Shown: piece after piece, positions 44,447 to 53,146 of the stretch | Numbering within the stretch: the stretch's first letter is position 1 | Layout of the letters: each line of letters begins with the position of its first letter | Position numbers and translations under genes: made by a program | Source: Muriicola sp041358175 | Lineage (GTDB): Bacteria > Bacteroidota > Bacteroidia > Flavobacteriales > Flavobacteriaceae | Assembly (NCBI RefSeq): GCF_041358175.1 | Contig: NZ_JBGKBE010000003.1 | Span: 236,747-300,746 of the forward strand | Direction: 5' to 3' | Length of the DNA: 64,000 nt | The notes under the pieces: model-generated | Seen by the model: only the letters and a program-made list of their open reading frames with translations | Told to the model about the DNA's origin: nothing | Databases searched by the model: none

Positions 44447-45376
44447 TCAGGGGAGAATATATATTCCTTTTGTGTTGATAACAGACACATAGGTGTCGTG
44501 ATTTAGTTTGATCTTGCTGAGTTCCAGACTCATTGCTTTCGCTACCTCGGTGGCTTTATCCCCACCTTTACTCAGGGCAAATATGGAAGGGCCTGAACCT
44601 GAGATGCCACATCCAAGGGCTCCGGCAGCCAGCGCGGCTTTTTTTATATCGTCAAATCCGGGGATAAGGATCGATCGGACGGGTTCTATGATATGATCTT
44701 CAAGTGACCGACTGATCAGGGCGTAATCTTCCTTAAACAGTCCGGCAATCAGAGCACCAAGGTTTCCCCATTGTTTTATTCCATCTGCAAGCGAAATAGA
44801 AGTTTTCAGGATTTTCCTGGAGTCTGAAGTTTTAATTTCTATATGAGGATGGATCACAGAAGCATATAGAAGTTCGGGTGAATTGATACGAATTATATCG
44901 AGCGGACTGGAACTACGGACCAGGGTTATCCCCCCGTAAATAGCAGGCGCTACATTATCAGCGTGGGCAGATCCACTTGCCAGTTTTTCGCCTTCCATGG
45001 CAAATTGTACCAATTGATGATCAGAGCAGGGACTTCCCATAAGCTGATTCATCCCCCATACTACTCCTGCCGCACTGGCTGCACTACTTCCTATCCCGCT
45101 TCCTGGCTTAATCTTTTTATGGATTTCAATCTCAAATCCCTCCTTATATTCCAATGCTTTGATCATAGCCATTCCGGCAACGCCTGCTACATTTTTATCT
45201 GTTTCCAAAGGAAGATCCTGCCCGGTGATGCCGGTGATTTTAATGCCTGGACTTGATACTTTGCGAAGTACCATCTCATCGCCAATGGAATCAAGTGCAA
45301 GGCCGAGAACATCAAAACCACAGGAGATGTTGGCTATGGTAGCCGGGCAAAATAGTCTAATCTGCTCTTTGATCAT
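44447..45376 (-). CDS. thrB: Homoserine kinase
   Basis: GHMP-family kinase that phosphorylates homoserine. The 309-residue protein contains the ATP-binding PGSGIGSSAASAAG (about 90-103), the N-terminal CPATIANISCGFDVLGLAL and the C-terminal ALGCGISGSGPSIFAL. Second gene of thrABC, 63 bases after thrA and 21 bases before thrC. Controlled with thrA through the leader described upstream. Confidence 0.96.
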   Translation of the reverse strand: MIKEQIRLFCPATIANISCGFDVLGLALDSIGDEMVLRKVSSPGIKITGITGQDLPLETDKNVAGVAGMAMIKALEYKEGFEIEIHKKIKPGSGIGSSAASAAGVVWGMNQLMGSPCSDHQLVQFAMEGEKLASGSAHADNVAPAIYGGITLVRSSSPLDIIRINSPELLYASVIHPHIEIKTSDSRKILKTSISLADGIKQWGNLGALIAGLFKEDYALISRSLEDHIIEPVRSILIPGFDDIKKAALAAGALGCGISGSGPSIFALSKGGDKATEVAKAMSLELSKIKLNHDTYVSVINTKGIYILP

Positions 45377-45439
45377 GAAATCTTATTTGTGTATCTGAAG
45401 CCAGAGTAAATTACAAATTAATGAAATGGAAATTACGGC

Positions 45440-47884
45440 TTAATAATTTCCAATTCTGATGATATCGGCAAATATACCCGAAGCTGTAACATCGGCTCCT
45501 GCTCCGGCCCCTTTGATGATCAGGGGTTGTTCAGGATATCGTTTAGTGTAAAACAGAACGATATTATCACTGCCCGACAGGGAATAGAAATCGTGGCCTT
45601 CCGGAATGTGTTCCAGCCCTACGCTTGCCTTCCCCTTGTCCAGGGAGGCAACAAATTTTAATTTACAATTCTTGGTGGAAGCTTCCTTTAACAAATGTTG
45701 AAAATCACCCTCGTATTTCTTTAGGACTTTAAAAAAGGATTCGTTGTTTTTTGTTCTTAGAGCTTCCTCTGGGAGGAACGACCTGTTTTCGATATCAGTC
45801 AGTTCGAGTGTGTATCCGCTTTCCCTTGAAAGAATGAGTATTTTTCTCATGACGTCGATACCACTGAGATCAATTTTAGGGTCGGGTTCCGTATACCCTT
45901 GTTCCTGAGCTTTTTTTACAATTTCATGAAAGCTGGTCTTCTCATTAAAATTGTCGAAGACAAAATTGAGACTTCCGCTAAGAACAGCCTTGATCGCGAT
46001 AACCTCATCTCCCGAGGCCATAAGATGCTTCAGGGTATCAATGATAGGCAGACCTGCACCAACGTTGGTTTCAAATAAAAAAGGCGCCTTGAATTCTCTG
46101 GCCAGTTCTTTTAACTCCAGATACTGTCCGTAAGCCGATGAACAGGCAATTTTGTTACAGGTGACCACCGAAATGCTCTGTTTCAGGTATTTCGGATAAG
46201 AAGCTGCTATTTTTTCACTAGCCGTATTATCTACAAGGATACTGTTCCGGGCATTGATTTTTTGAATCGTATCGTAGAAAAGAGCGCTGTCTGCCTTCTT
46301 TCCGGAGTCTAGTAATTCCGGCCATTTTTCAAGCGAAATTCCCTGTTCCTCAAAAACCATTTTCCGTGAATTGGAAATCCCGATAACCCTGATGTTGAGT
46401 CGAAGGTGTTCTTTCAGGTATTTTTTCTGCTGTTTCAGTTGCCCGAGGAGTTTAGAACCTACATTCCCGGTTCCCAGAATAAAAAGGTTGAGCTGTTTTA
46501 TATTTTCTTCAAAGAATGCTTCGTGTAACGTATTTAATGCTTTTTTTACATCCTCCTTTCTAATCACTGCCGATATGTTCCGTTCGGAAGCTCCCTGTGC
46601 AATTGCACGAATGTTTACATTGTTTTTACCGAGGGTGCTGAACATCTTCCCGCTTAGTCCCTGGTGATTTTTCATTTGATCTCCTACCAGGGCAATGATG
46701 GCCAGATCCTTTTCATGAATGACCGGTTTGATCTTAGCCAGTGACATCTCATAAGCGAACGCCTTTTCAATCTCCTGTATAGCATTCGCTGCATCCACTT
46801 CGTCTATACCAATACAAATCGAGTGCTCAGATGAAGCCTGAGTGATTAAAACAACACTGATATTGGCCAGGGAAAGAACTTCAAACAGTCTTTTTGAAAT
46901 TCCGGGAATCCCTATCATACCGGGTCCTTCTAGCGAAAGGAGTGAGATGTTGGGTATATAGCTTATTCCCCTAACGGTGCGTCCTTCTTCGGGAGACTTT
47001 TTCGTAATTACCGTGCCGGCGGCTTTTGAATCCATGGTATTTTTTATTACCATGGGCAGGCCCTTGTCTAAAACAGGCTGAACCGTTGGCGGATACAATA
47101 CCTTCGCTCCAAAGTGGGATAATTCCATGGCCTCTTCGTAGGAGATATGCACAATGGGCTTTGCTTGCTTAACGATCTTTGGATTGGCCGTATACATTCC
47201 ACTTACATCTGTCCATATCTGTAGTTCTTCAGCCCCTACTGCAGCAGCGATAATGGAAGCTGTGTAATCAGAACCTCCCCTTCCTAGTGTTGTCACATTT
47301 CCATCAACGGTTGAAGCGACAAAACCGGGTAGCACAATTACAGTGGATTGTTCTGAATTAAAATACGCCTTACATCTCTTATTGGTCTCAGGAAAGTTTA
47401 CAGCAGCTTTGCCATGGCTATCATCTGTAAGAAGTAAGTCACGAGAATCTTTGTAAACTGCTTCAAGACCCGATTCACAAAAGAATTCACTGATGATATA
47501 GGCCGAAAGTAATTCTCCGAAACTTACGATCTTATCAGAGAGTCGGGGAGTAATTTCTCCTATATAACTGGCTCCTTCTAATAGGGTTTCCAGGACGTTC
47601 AATTCACTTTTTGCCTTACTCAGTACCCTGCTTTGGGCGGCTACTGGCAATAGGTCTTTTATTACGCTCAGATGTCGAGCTTCAATTTTTTTTAATCCTT
47701 CTTTATAGGCGAGATCCTGTTCTGAAGCCATTTTAGCCGTGTTGAGCAGCAAATCGGTTACACCTCCGAATGCAGAAACAATTACCGCCATTTTTTTGGC
47801 TTCGGTTTGGCCAACGATCTCCTTTACCTTGCGTATGACATCAGCTGAAGCTACAGAGGAACCACCAAATTTTAATACTTTCAT
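45440..47884 (-). CDS. thrA: Bifunctional aspartokinase / homoserine dehydrogenase
   Basis: Catalyses the first and third steps from aspartate to threonine. The 814-residue fusion has the aspartokinase motif KFGGSSVASAD (residues 4-14), GRGGSDYTASI, two ACT regulatory domains (about 310-460, for example LLSLEGPGMIGIPGISKRLF), then a homoserine dehydrogenase with the NAD(P) motif ILGTGNVGSKLLG near residue 468 and PDPKIDLSGIDVMRK. ACT domains suggest feedback control by threonine. First gene of thrABC, with a promoter and a Thr-codon-rich leader peptide 54 bases upstream of the start. Confidence 0.98.
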   Translation of the reverse strand: MKVLKFGGSSVASADVIRKVKEIVGQTEAKKMAVIVSAFGGVTDLLLNTAKMASEQDLAYKEGLKKIEARHLSVIKDLLPVAAQSRVLSKAKSELNVLETLLEGASYIGEITPRLSDKIVSFGELLSAYIISEFFCESGLEAVYKDSRDLLLTDDSHGKAAVNFPETNKRCKAYFNSEQSTVIVLPGFVASTVDGNVTTLGRGGSDYTASIIAAAVGAEELQIWTDVSGMYTANPKIVKQAKPIVHISYEEAMELSHFGAKVLYPPTVQPVLDKGLPMVIKNTMDSKAAGTVITKKSPEEGRTVRGISYIPNISLLSLEGPGMIGIPGISKRLFEVLSLANISVVLITQASSEHSICIGIDEVDAANAIQEIEKAFAYEMSLAKIKPVIHEKDLAIIALVGDQMKNHQGLSGKMFSTLGKNNVNIRAIAQGASERNISAVIRKEDVKKALNTLHEAFFEENIKQLNLFILGTGNVGSKLLGQLKQQKKYLKEHLRLNIRVIGISNSRKMVFEEQGISLEKWPELLDSGKKADSALFYDTIQKINARNSILVDNTASEKIAASYPKYLKQSISVVTCNKIACSSAYGQYLELKELAREFKAPFLFETNVGAGLPIIDTLKHLMASGDEVIAIKAVLSGSLNFVFDNFNEKTSFHEIVKKAQEQGYTEPDPKIDLSGIDVMRKILILSRESGYTLELTDIENRSFLPEEALRTKNNESFFKVLKKYEGDFQHLLKEASTKNCKLKFVASLDKGKASVGLEHIPEGHDFYSLSGSDNIVLFYTKRYPEQPLIIKGAGAGADVTASGIFADIIRIGNY

Positions 47885-47934
47885 TTTAATCTTGAATTAG
47901 GGAAATAGAGTATGAGGACGTTGAAGTAAAAGCA

Positions 47935-47956
47935 GAGATTACCCCCAAGGGGTCTC
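47935..47956 (-). promoter_or_regulatory. Hairpin in the thr leader, possible attenuator
   Basis: On the minus strand GAGACCCC pairs with GGGG-TAA-TCTC (a 3-base bulge holding the leader stop codon), followed by TGCTTTTACTT, a poor T-tract. It overlaps the Thr codons and stop of the leader peptide, so ribosome position would decide whether it forms. Terminator activity is inferred. Confidence 0.5.
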
Positions 47957-47995
47957 GGTGGTCGTTTTAATCCTTGACTGAATAGGATTATTCAT
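47939..47995 (-). CDS. thrL: thr operon leader peptide
   Basis: An 18-codon open frame reading MNNPIQSRIKTTTETPWG, with four Thr codons (ACG ACC ACC, GAG, ACC) and two Ile codons close together, 54 bases before thrA. This is the layout of attenuation leader peptides such as E. coli ThrL, though the sequences are not related. An in-frame ATG at 48031 would lengthen it to 30 codons but lies at the expected transcription start, so 47995 is preferred. The peptide itself is presumably without function; its translation would sense charged tRNA-Thr. Confidence 0.65.
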   Translation of the reverse strand: MNNPIQSRIKTTTETPWG

Positions 47996-48037
47996 AAGAG
48001 CGTTACCGCCTGTATTTATAAACACTTTCATAATGTT

Positions 48038-48068
48038 CAAAAGTAGTATTTTTACTTAGCGAGCCCAA
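48038..48068 (-). promoter_or_regulatory. thrABC promoter (Bacteroidota type)
   Basis: On the minus strand TTG (48068-48066), exactly 20 bases, then TACTTTTG (48045-48038). This is a full consensus match. Transcription should start near 48032, giving a leader of about 148 bases before thrA. Confidence 0.85.
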
Positions 48069-48213
48069 CTTATGCAGACATTTTTGAAGACTAGCATTAA
48101 TATCGCCTTCATTTTTAGGAATTCTTTGGTAATATGAGAGAAAATAAGGACTTACACCAAAAATTGACTACCTGTCAGAGGACCTAAAAAGGATAGAAAT
48201 TGAGCAAGATGAG

Positions 48214-49758
48214 ATGAAAATACTTTCAGGAGAACAGATCAGAGCGGCTGATAAATACACCATTGAGAGCCAGGCAATCAGGAGTGATGAACTTATGGAG
48301 AGGGCAGGCCTTGCCGTTTTTCATTGGTTACACGAGCAATTAAAAGGGTCTCCGGTTGTTTTGCATATTTTCTGTGGAATAGGGAATAACGGAGGTGACG
48401 GACTGGTAGTGGCCCGTCACTTACTGGAACACGGCTACAACATCAAGGTGTATGTGGTAAATTACAGCGAAAAACGATCTGATGATTTCTTAATTAACCT
48501 GGACCGCCTCAAAGACCGGAAAGTTTGGCCCCAGGTGATTGGGCAGGAAAGTGATTTCCCTGAAATTTCAGAAGAGGAGATGGTGCTGGATGCAATATTT
48601 GGCACCGGTCTTAATAGGACCCCGGATCCATGGGTGACCAAACTAATCACTCATATAAACAGCTCAATGGCATTTCTCATGTCCATTGATATCGCATCAG
48701 GCTTGTTCCTTGACAAAATATTTGAGGATAAAAACAGTATTGTAAAAGCCAACTTTGTTCTCACATTTCAGTCTCCCAAATTGGTTTTCTTCCTTCCCCA
48801 GACTGGGATATATTATGAAAACTCGGTTGTGCTCGACATTGGCCTGGATGAAGCTTTTATCTCATCTTTAAATAACACTTACGAATTTATTCAGCAGCAG
48901 GACATCCGGGAGGTATACCGGTTCAGGAAAAAATTCACACATAAAGGGACTTATGGCCACGCATTAATCCTCGGTGGATCTTATGGTAAGATCGGAGCAG
49001 TTATTCTCAGTGCTAAGGCCTGTCTTAGGTCGGGAGCCGGATTGGTTACAGCATTTGTGCCTCAATGTGGTTATGTGCCCTTACAGACCTCGGCGCCCGA
49101 GATTATGGTGTTTACCGATAAAGATGAACAGCAATTATCTGAGATACAAATTCCCTTTGAGCCTACCGTCATCGGCATTGGAATGGGGATGGGTACATCA
49201 AAGGTTGCTCAAAAAGCGTTTAAAGAATTTCTGAAAGGAAACACTACACCCCTGGTCATCGATGCGGATGGATTAAATCTGTTAGCCAAAGACAGGTCAC
49301 TCCTGAATCAACTTCCCCCTCAGACCGTTCTGACGCCCCACCCTAAGGAATTGGAACGCCTAATTGGGTCGTGGCAAGACGATTTTGAGAAACTGGATAA
49401 AGCACAGAAATTTACCAATAAATTTAACTGCATTCTGGTGCTAAAAGGTGCACATACCATTACTATGTACAAAGAGAAAGGGTATATAAACAGTTCCGGT
49501 AATCCGGGGATGGCTACGGCTGGGAGCGGAGATGTGCTAACGGGAGTGATAACCGGACTCATAGCTCAGGGCTATACACCTCTAAATGCCTCAATAATGG
49601 GGGTATATTTGCATGGTAGGGCAGGGGATAACGGTCTTCTGAAGGGGAGTATGGAATCTATTACTGCTTCAGATATCATTGAAAATCTGGGAGCATCCTT
49701 CAAGGAATTATACCTGGAGGAATTACAAGAAGGTGAAGAGCAAGGAACTACTTCTTAG
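48214..49758 (+). CDS. nnr: Bifunctional NAD(P)HX epimerase/dehydratase
   Basis: Repairs damaged (hydrated) NADH and NADPH. The 514-residue fusion has an N-terminal epimerase (about 1-210, with IFCGIGNNGGDGLVVARHLLE) and a C-terminal ATP/ADP-dependent dehydratase (about 225-500, with GHALILGGSYGKIGAVILSAKACLRSGAG and NPGMATAGSGDVLTG). It is divergent from thrA. Its 3' end overlaps the convergent hypothetical gene by 11 bases. Confidence 0.96.
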   Translation: MKILSGEQIRAADKYTIESQAIRSDELMERAGLAVFHWLHEQLKGSPVVLHIFCGIGNNGGDGLVVARHLLEHGYNIKVYVVNYSEKRSDDFLINLDRLKDRKVWPQVIGQESDFPEISEEEMVLDAIFGTGLNRTPDPWVTKLITHINSSMAFLMSIDIASGLFLDKIFEDKNSIVKANFVLTFQSPKLVFFLPQTGIYYENSVVLDIGLDEAFISSLNNTYEFIQQQDIREVYRFRKKFTHKGTYGHALILGGSYGKIGAVILSAKACLRSGAGLVTAFVPQCGYVPLQTSAPEIMVFTDKDEQQLSEIQIPFEPTVIGIGMGMGTSKVAQKAFKEFLKGNTTPLVIDADGLNLLAKDRSLLNQLPPQTVLTPHPKELERLIGSWQDDFEKLDKAQKFTNKFNCILVLKGAHTITMYKEKGYINSSGNPGMATAGSGDVLTGVITGLIAQGYTPLNASIMGVYLHGRAGDNGLLKGSMESITASDIIENLGASFKELYLEELQEGEEQGTTS

Positions 49759-50155
49759 CGACACGTCTTTTTACCCAGGCCAGTGCATTATTGTAATCAA
49801 TAAAAAACTTCATTGGTTTTTTGTAGAACATTTTTTCAATGGAGAAATTATGCATGTCCATTTCCTTAACCGAAACAATGGCAAAAGCTTTTAGATTTTC
49901 TAATTCACGTACATATGCGTAAATAGTAGGATCTATAGCATAGGAGTGTTTTCTGAAACTGATAAATCCAAAGGGTCTGTCCCTGAAGTGTATTTCTGAA
50001 ATGCCAATTACCTGATATGCCCGTTCCAGAGTTACAGTGCTGCCTTCATTAAAAGTTGCGACCATATAGTTATCATAAACCTTTACAGTACCTATTTCAA
50101 GAACATACTCCTTTATGACAACCGGTGTTTTGATCGGCCTTACTTTCATCCCCAT
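49748..50155 (-). CDS. Conserved hypothetical protein, STAS-like
   Basis: A 135-residue soluble protein. I do not recognise a named family. The order of strands and helices (VATFNEGSTVTLERAYQVIG, then KAFAIVSVKEM, then KFFIDYNNALAWVK at the C-terminus) is like STAS or SpoIIAA-type domains, as is the other small protein near pyrB. The C-terminus is basic (KRRVAKK). It lies 131 bases downstream of the clpC terminator on the same strand, so it probably has its own promoter, and its end overlaps nnr by 11 bases. Confidence 0.7.
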   Translation of the reverse strand: MGMKVRPIKTPVVIKEYVLEIGTVKVYDNYMVATFNEGSTVTLERAYQVIGISEIHFRDRPFGFISFRKHSYAIDPTIYAYVRELENLKAFAIVSVKEMDMHNFSIEKMFYKKPMKFFIDYNNALAWVKRRVAKK

Positions 50156-50286
50156 GTAGTTTTGTAGCGTTCGAAACGAAAGTAGCAGGATGGTCTGCGG
50201 ATGTAAAAAATATTAGATTAAAAGCGTAAATATCGTTTCTATGACATTTTAAATAAGGAAGGCGACAAATCAAAGATTAATACAAA

Positions 50287-50318
50287 AAAAAGGGTGTCAG
50301 TTAACTAACACCCTTTTT
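50287..50318 (-). terminator. Intrinsic terminator of clpC
   Basis: Stem AAAAAGGGTGT / ACACCCTTTTT with a 10-base loop; on the minus strand it is followed by a run of T. It lies about 20 bases after the clpC stop. Confidence 0.9.
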
Positions 50319-50336
50319 GAGTCTGTTTCTTACAGT

Positions 50337-52886
50337 TTATGCCTTGGAAGACTTCTTGGATTTCTTGATGTCTATAGTAAGTAATTCCTTTTTTCCATCA
50401 TAATCCATGAAAATGCTATCCCCTTCTTCTAATTTGGAGTTTACGATCTCCTCTGCCAGGGCATCTTCGATATACTTCTGTATGGCTCTTTTTAAAGGCC
50501 GGGCACCGTATTGTTTGTCAAATCCTTTATCTGCAATATAGTCTTTGGCTTTATCGGTAAGATTAAGGTTGTAACCGATATCTTTAATCCTTGCATAAAG
50601 TTTAGCCAGTTCAATGTCGATAATCTTATGGATATGTTCACGCTCAAGCGGATTAAACACAATTACATCATCAATCCTGTTTAAAAATTCAGGGGCAAAT
50701 GCTTTTTTAAGTGCATTTTCAATAACACTCTTCTGATGAGAATCTTCCTGAGATTTTTTAGCAGCTGTTCCAAATCCGACACCCTGTCCAAAATCCTTCA
50801 GTTGTCTGGCTCCGATATTGGAGGTCATTATAATAATTGTATTGCGGAAGTCGATTTTTCTTCCCAGGCTATCGGTAAGGAAGCCGTCATCGAGTACCTG
50901 CAACATCATATTAAATACGTCGGGGTGGGCCTTTTCCACCTCGTCGAGGAGGATCACGGAATAAGGCTTTCGTCTTACTTTCTCGGTTAACTGCCCGCCT
51001 TCTTCATACCCTACATAGCCGGGAGGTGCTCCTACCAATCTGGAGATTGCAAATTTCTCCATGTATTCACTCATGTCAATTCGTATCAGGGCGTCTTCTG
51101 AATCGAAGAGTTCTTTAGCCAGGACTTTTGCCAACTGTGTTTTACCAACACCGGTTTGGCCAAGGAAAATAAAGGACCCGATAGGTTTATTGGGATCTTT
51201 AAGTCCGGCCCTGTTCCGCTGAATAGCTTTGGCTACTTTAGACACGGCTTCATCCTGTCCTATTACATTGCCTTTGATCAGGGTTGGCAATTCTGCCAGT
51301 TTGTTGCTCTCTGTCTGGGCAATTTTATTAACTGGAATTCCACTCATCATGGAGACCACATCTGCCACATTGTCTTCTGATACCGTTTCCCTGTGAAGTT
51401 TGCTGTCTTCTTCCCATTTTTCCTGGGCTACTGCGAGTTCTTTTTCGAGGCGCTTTTCATCATCGCGCAGCTTTGCAGCTTCTTCGTAACGTTGTTTTTT
51501 TACAACGGTGTTTTTGAGTTCCCTGACGTCATCGAGTTGTTTTTCTAGCTCCAGGATTTGCTCCGGGACATCCATATTCACAATATGTACACGTGATCCG
51601 GCTTCATCCAGGGCGTCAATAGCCTTGTCTGGCAGGAATCGATCTGTCATATACCGGTTAGTGAGTTTTACACAGGCAACAAGAGCCTCATCTGTGTAAA
51701 GTACATTATGGTGATCCTCGTATTTACTTTTGATGTTCTTTAGGATTTCGATAGTTTCTTCTACTGTAGTAGGTTCTACCATCACCTTCTGGAATCGTCG
51801 TTCCAGGGCCCCGTCTTTTTCAATGTATTGTCTGTATTCATCTAAGGTAGTGGCCCCTATGCATTGAATCTCCCCACGTGCCAGTGCCGGTTTAAACATA
51901 TTGGAAGCATCCAGACTTCCGGTAGCACCACCTGCACCTACGATAGTATGAATCTCATCGATAAACAGAATGACGTCATCATTCTTTTCGAGCTCGTTCA
52001 TAACGGCTTTCATCCTTTCCTCAAACTGTCCCCGGTATTTGGTACCGGCAACCAGAGAGGCAAGGTCGAGAGTGACTACCCTTTTATTGTAAAGAATACG
52101 AGATACTTTTTTGTTGATGATCCTCAGGGCCAGGCCTTCTGCTATGGCACTTTTACCCACCCCTGGTTCACCGATGAGCAGTGGGTTGTTCTTTTTCCTT
52201 CTGCTCAGGATCTGTGAAACACGTTCAATTTCTTTTTCCCTGCCCACTACCGGATCCAGTTTGTTCTCTTCGGCCAGTTGTGTAAGATCACGGCCAAAGT
52301 TGTCAAGGACCGGCGTTTTTGATTTTTTACTCCCTTTTTGAGCGGAAGAAGCGCCAAAAGAAGCTTCTTTACCTTCAGAAGGTTCATCAGAATCACTGGG
52401 GAAGGACTCCGAAGTAGGGGAGTCTATATAGTCGTCGTCACTTGTAATCATTGATTTAAATTGCTCTTTTACCCCGTCGTAATCAACCTTTAGCTTGTGC
52501 AGCAGCTTGGTTGTGGGATCATTCTCATTTCTGAGGATGCACAATAACAGATGTGCTGTATTAATTGAGGAACTTTGAAATAGTTTCGCCTCAAGAAAAG
52601 TGGTTTTCAGCGCGCGCTCAGCCTGCCTTGTAAGGTGCAGGTTTTTCTTGTCTTTCTGACTGCTTCCCGGATTGGGGTTTGCCGGACTCAGGATTTCCAC
52701 CTTCCGACGCAGATGATCGAGATCCACATCGAGGGCATCGAGGATGCTGATCGCTTTCCCATTACCATCCCGGAGTAGTCCTAACATAAGATGCTCGGTA
52801 CCAATAAAATCATGTCCGAGCCTTAGGGCCTCCTCCTTACTGTAAGCGATTACGTCTTTTACTCTTGGTGAAAAATTATCGTCCAT
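50337..52886 (-). CDS. clpC: ClpC-type AAA+ unfoldase
   Basis: ATP-dependent unfoldase that feeds proteins to ClpP. The 849-residue protein has two N-terminal Clp repeats (about 1-145), an acidic/Ser-rich linker, AAA domain 1 (GEPGVGKSAIAEGLA), a middle coiled coil with a UVR-like motif (RYEEAAKLRDDEKRLE), and AAA domain 2 (GQTGVGKTQLAKVLA, then SEYMEKFAISRLVGAPPGYVGYEEGG). The UVR region separates ClpC from ClpB and ClpA. No mcsA/mcsB/ctsR genes are adjacent. An AAGGAG sequence is 16 bases before the start. Divergent from gyrA. Confidence 0.95.
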   Translation of the reverse strand: MDDNFSPRVKDVIAYSKEEALRLGHDFIGTEHLMLGLLRDGNGKAISILDALDVDLDHLRRKVEILSPANPNPGSSQKDKKNLHLTRQAERALKTTFLEAKLFQSSSINTAHLLLCILRNENDPTTKLLHKLKVDYDGVKEQFKSMITSDDDYIDSPTSESFPSDSDEPSEGKEASFGASSAQKGSKKSKTPVLDNFGRDLTQLAEENKLDPVVGREKEIERVSQILSRRKKNNPLLIGEPGVGKSAIAEGLALRIINKKVSRILYNKRVVTLDLASLVAGTKYRGQFEERMKAVMNELEKNDDVILFIDEIHTIVGAGGATGSLDASNMFKPALARGEIQCIGATTLDEYRQYIEKDGALERRFQKVMVEPTTVEETIEILKNIKSKYEDHHNVLYTDEALVACVKLTNRYMTDRFLPDKAIDALDEAGSRVHIVNMDVPEQILELEKQLDDVRELKNTVVKKQRYEEAAKLRDDEKRLEKELAVAQEKWEEDSKLHRETVSEDNVADVVSMMSGIPVNKIAQTESNKLAELPTLIKGNVIGQDEAVSKVAKAIQRNRAGLKDPNKPIGSFIFLGQTGVGKTQLAKVLAKELFDSEDALIRIDMSEYMEKFAISRLVGAPPGYVGYEEGGQLTEKVRRKPYSVILLDEVEKAHPDVFNMMLQVLDDGFLTDSLGRKIDFRNTIIIMTSNIGARQLKDFGQGVGFGTAAKKSQEDSHQKSVIENALKKAFAPEFLNRIDDVIVFNPLEREHIHKIIDIELAKLYARIKDIGYNLNLTDKAKDYIADKGFDKQYGARPLKRAIQKYIEDALAEEIVNSKLEEGDSIFMDYDGKKELLTIDIKKSKKSSKA

Positions 52887-53146
52887 ATGGTTTCTTATAT
52901 TCTCCTTAAAATTACTAAAACTTACAATAAGAACGTCAAATACCGTACCTATATTAGATTAACTAGGCCTAAATGACGAAAAAATGCCCGATTTACAAAA
53001 TAATTAACACGAGTTTTATCAACTAAAGCCCGGTAATGTCATGTTAATAAATTGTTCAATAAAGTCAATGTTTCGTGCCCTTGAACCTATCATTTTGTGT
53101 ATATTGCCCCGATGTTTTAACCACTGAAAAACAATAGGATTTTTAT

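Noticed and set aside
47885..47940. A minus-one frame extending the thr leader peptide to the thrA start
   Set aside because: It needs a programmed frameshift at the G-run; no stimulatory structure is clear and the Ser/Thr content may be chance. Mentioned in the leader finding only.
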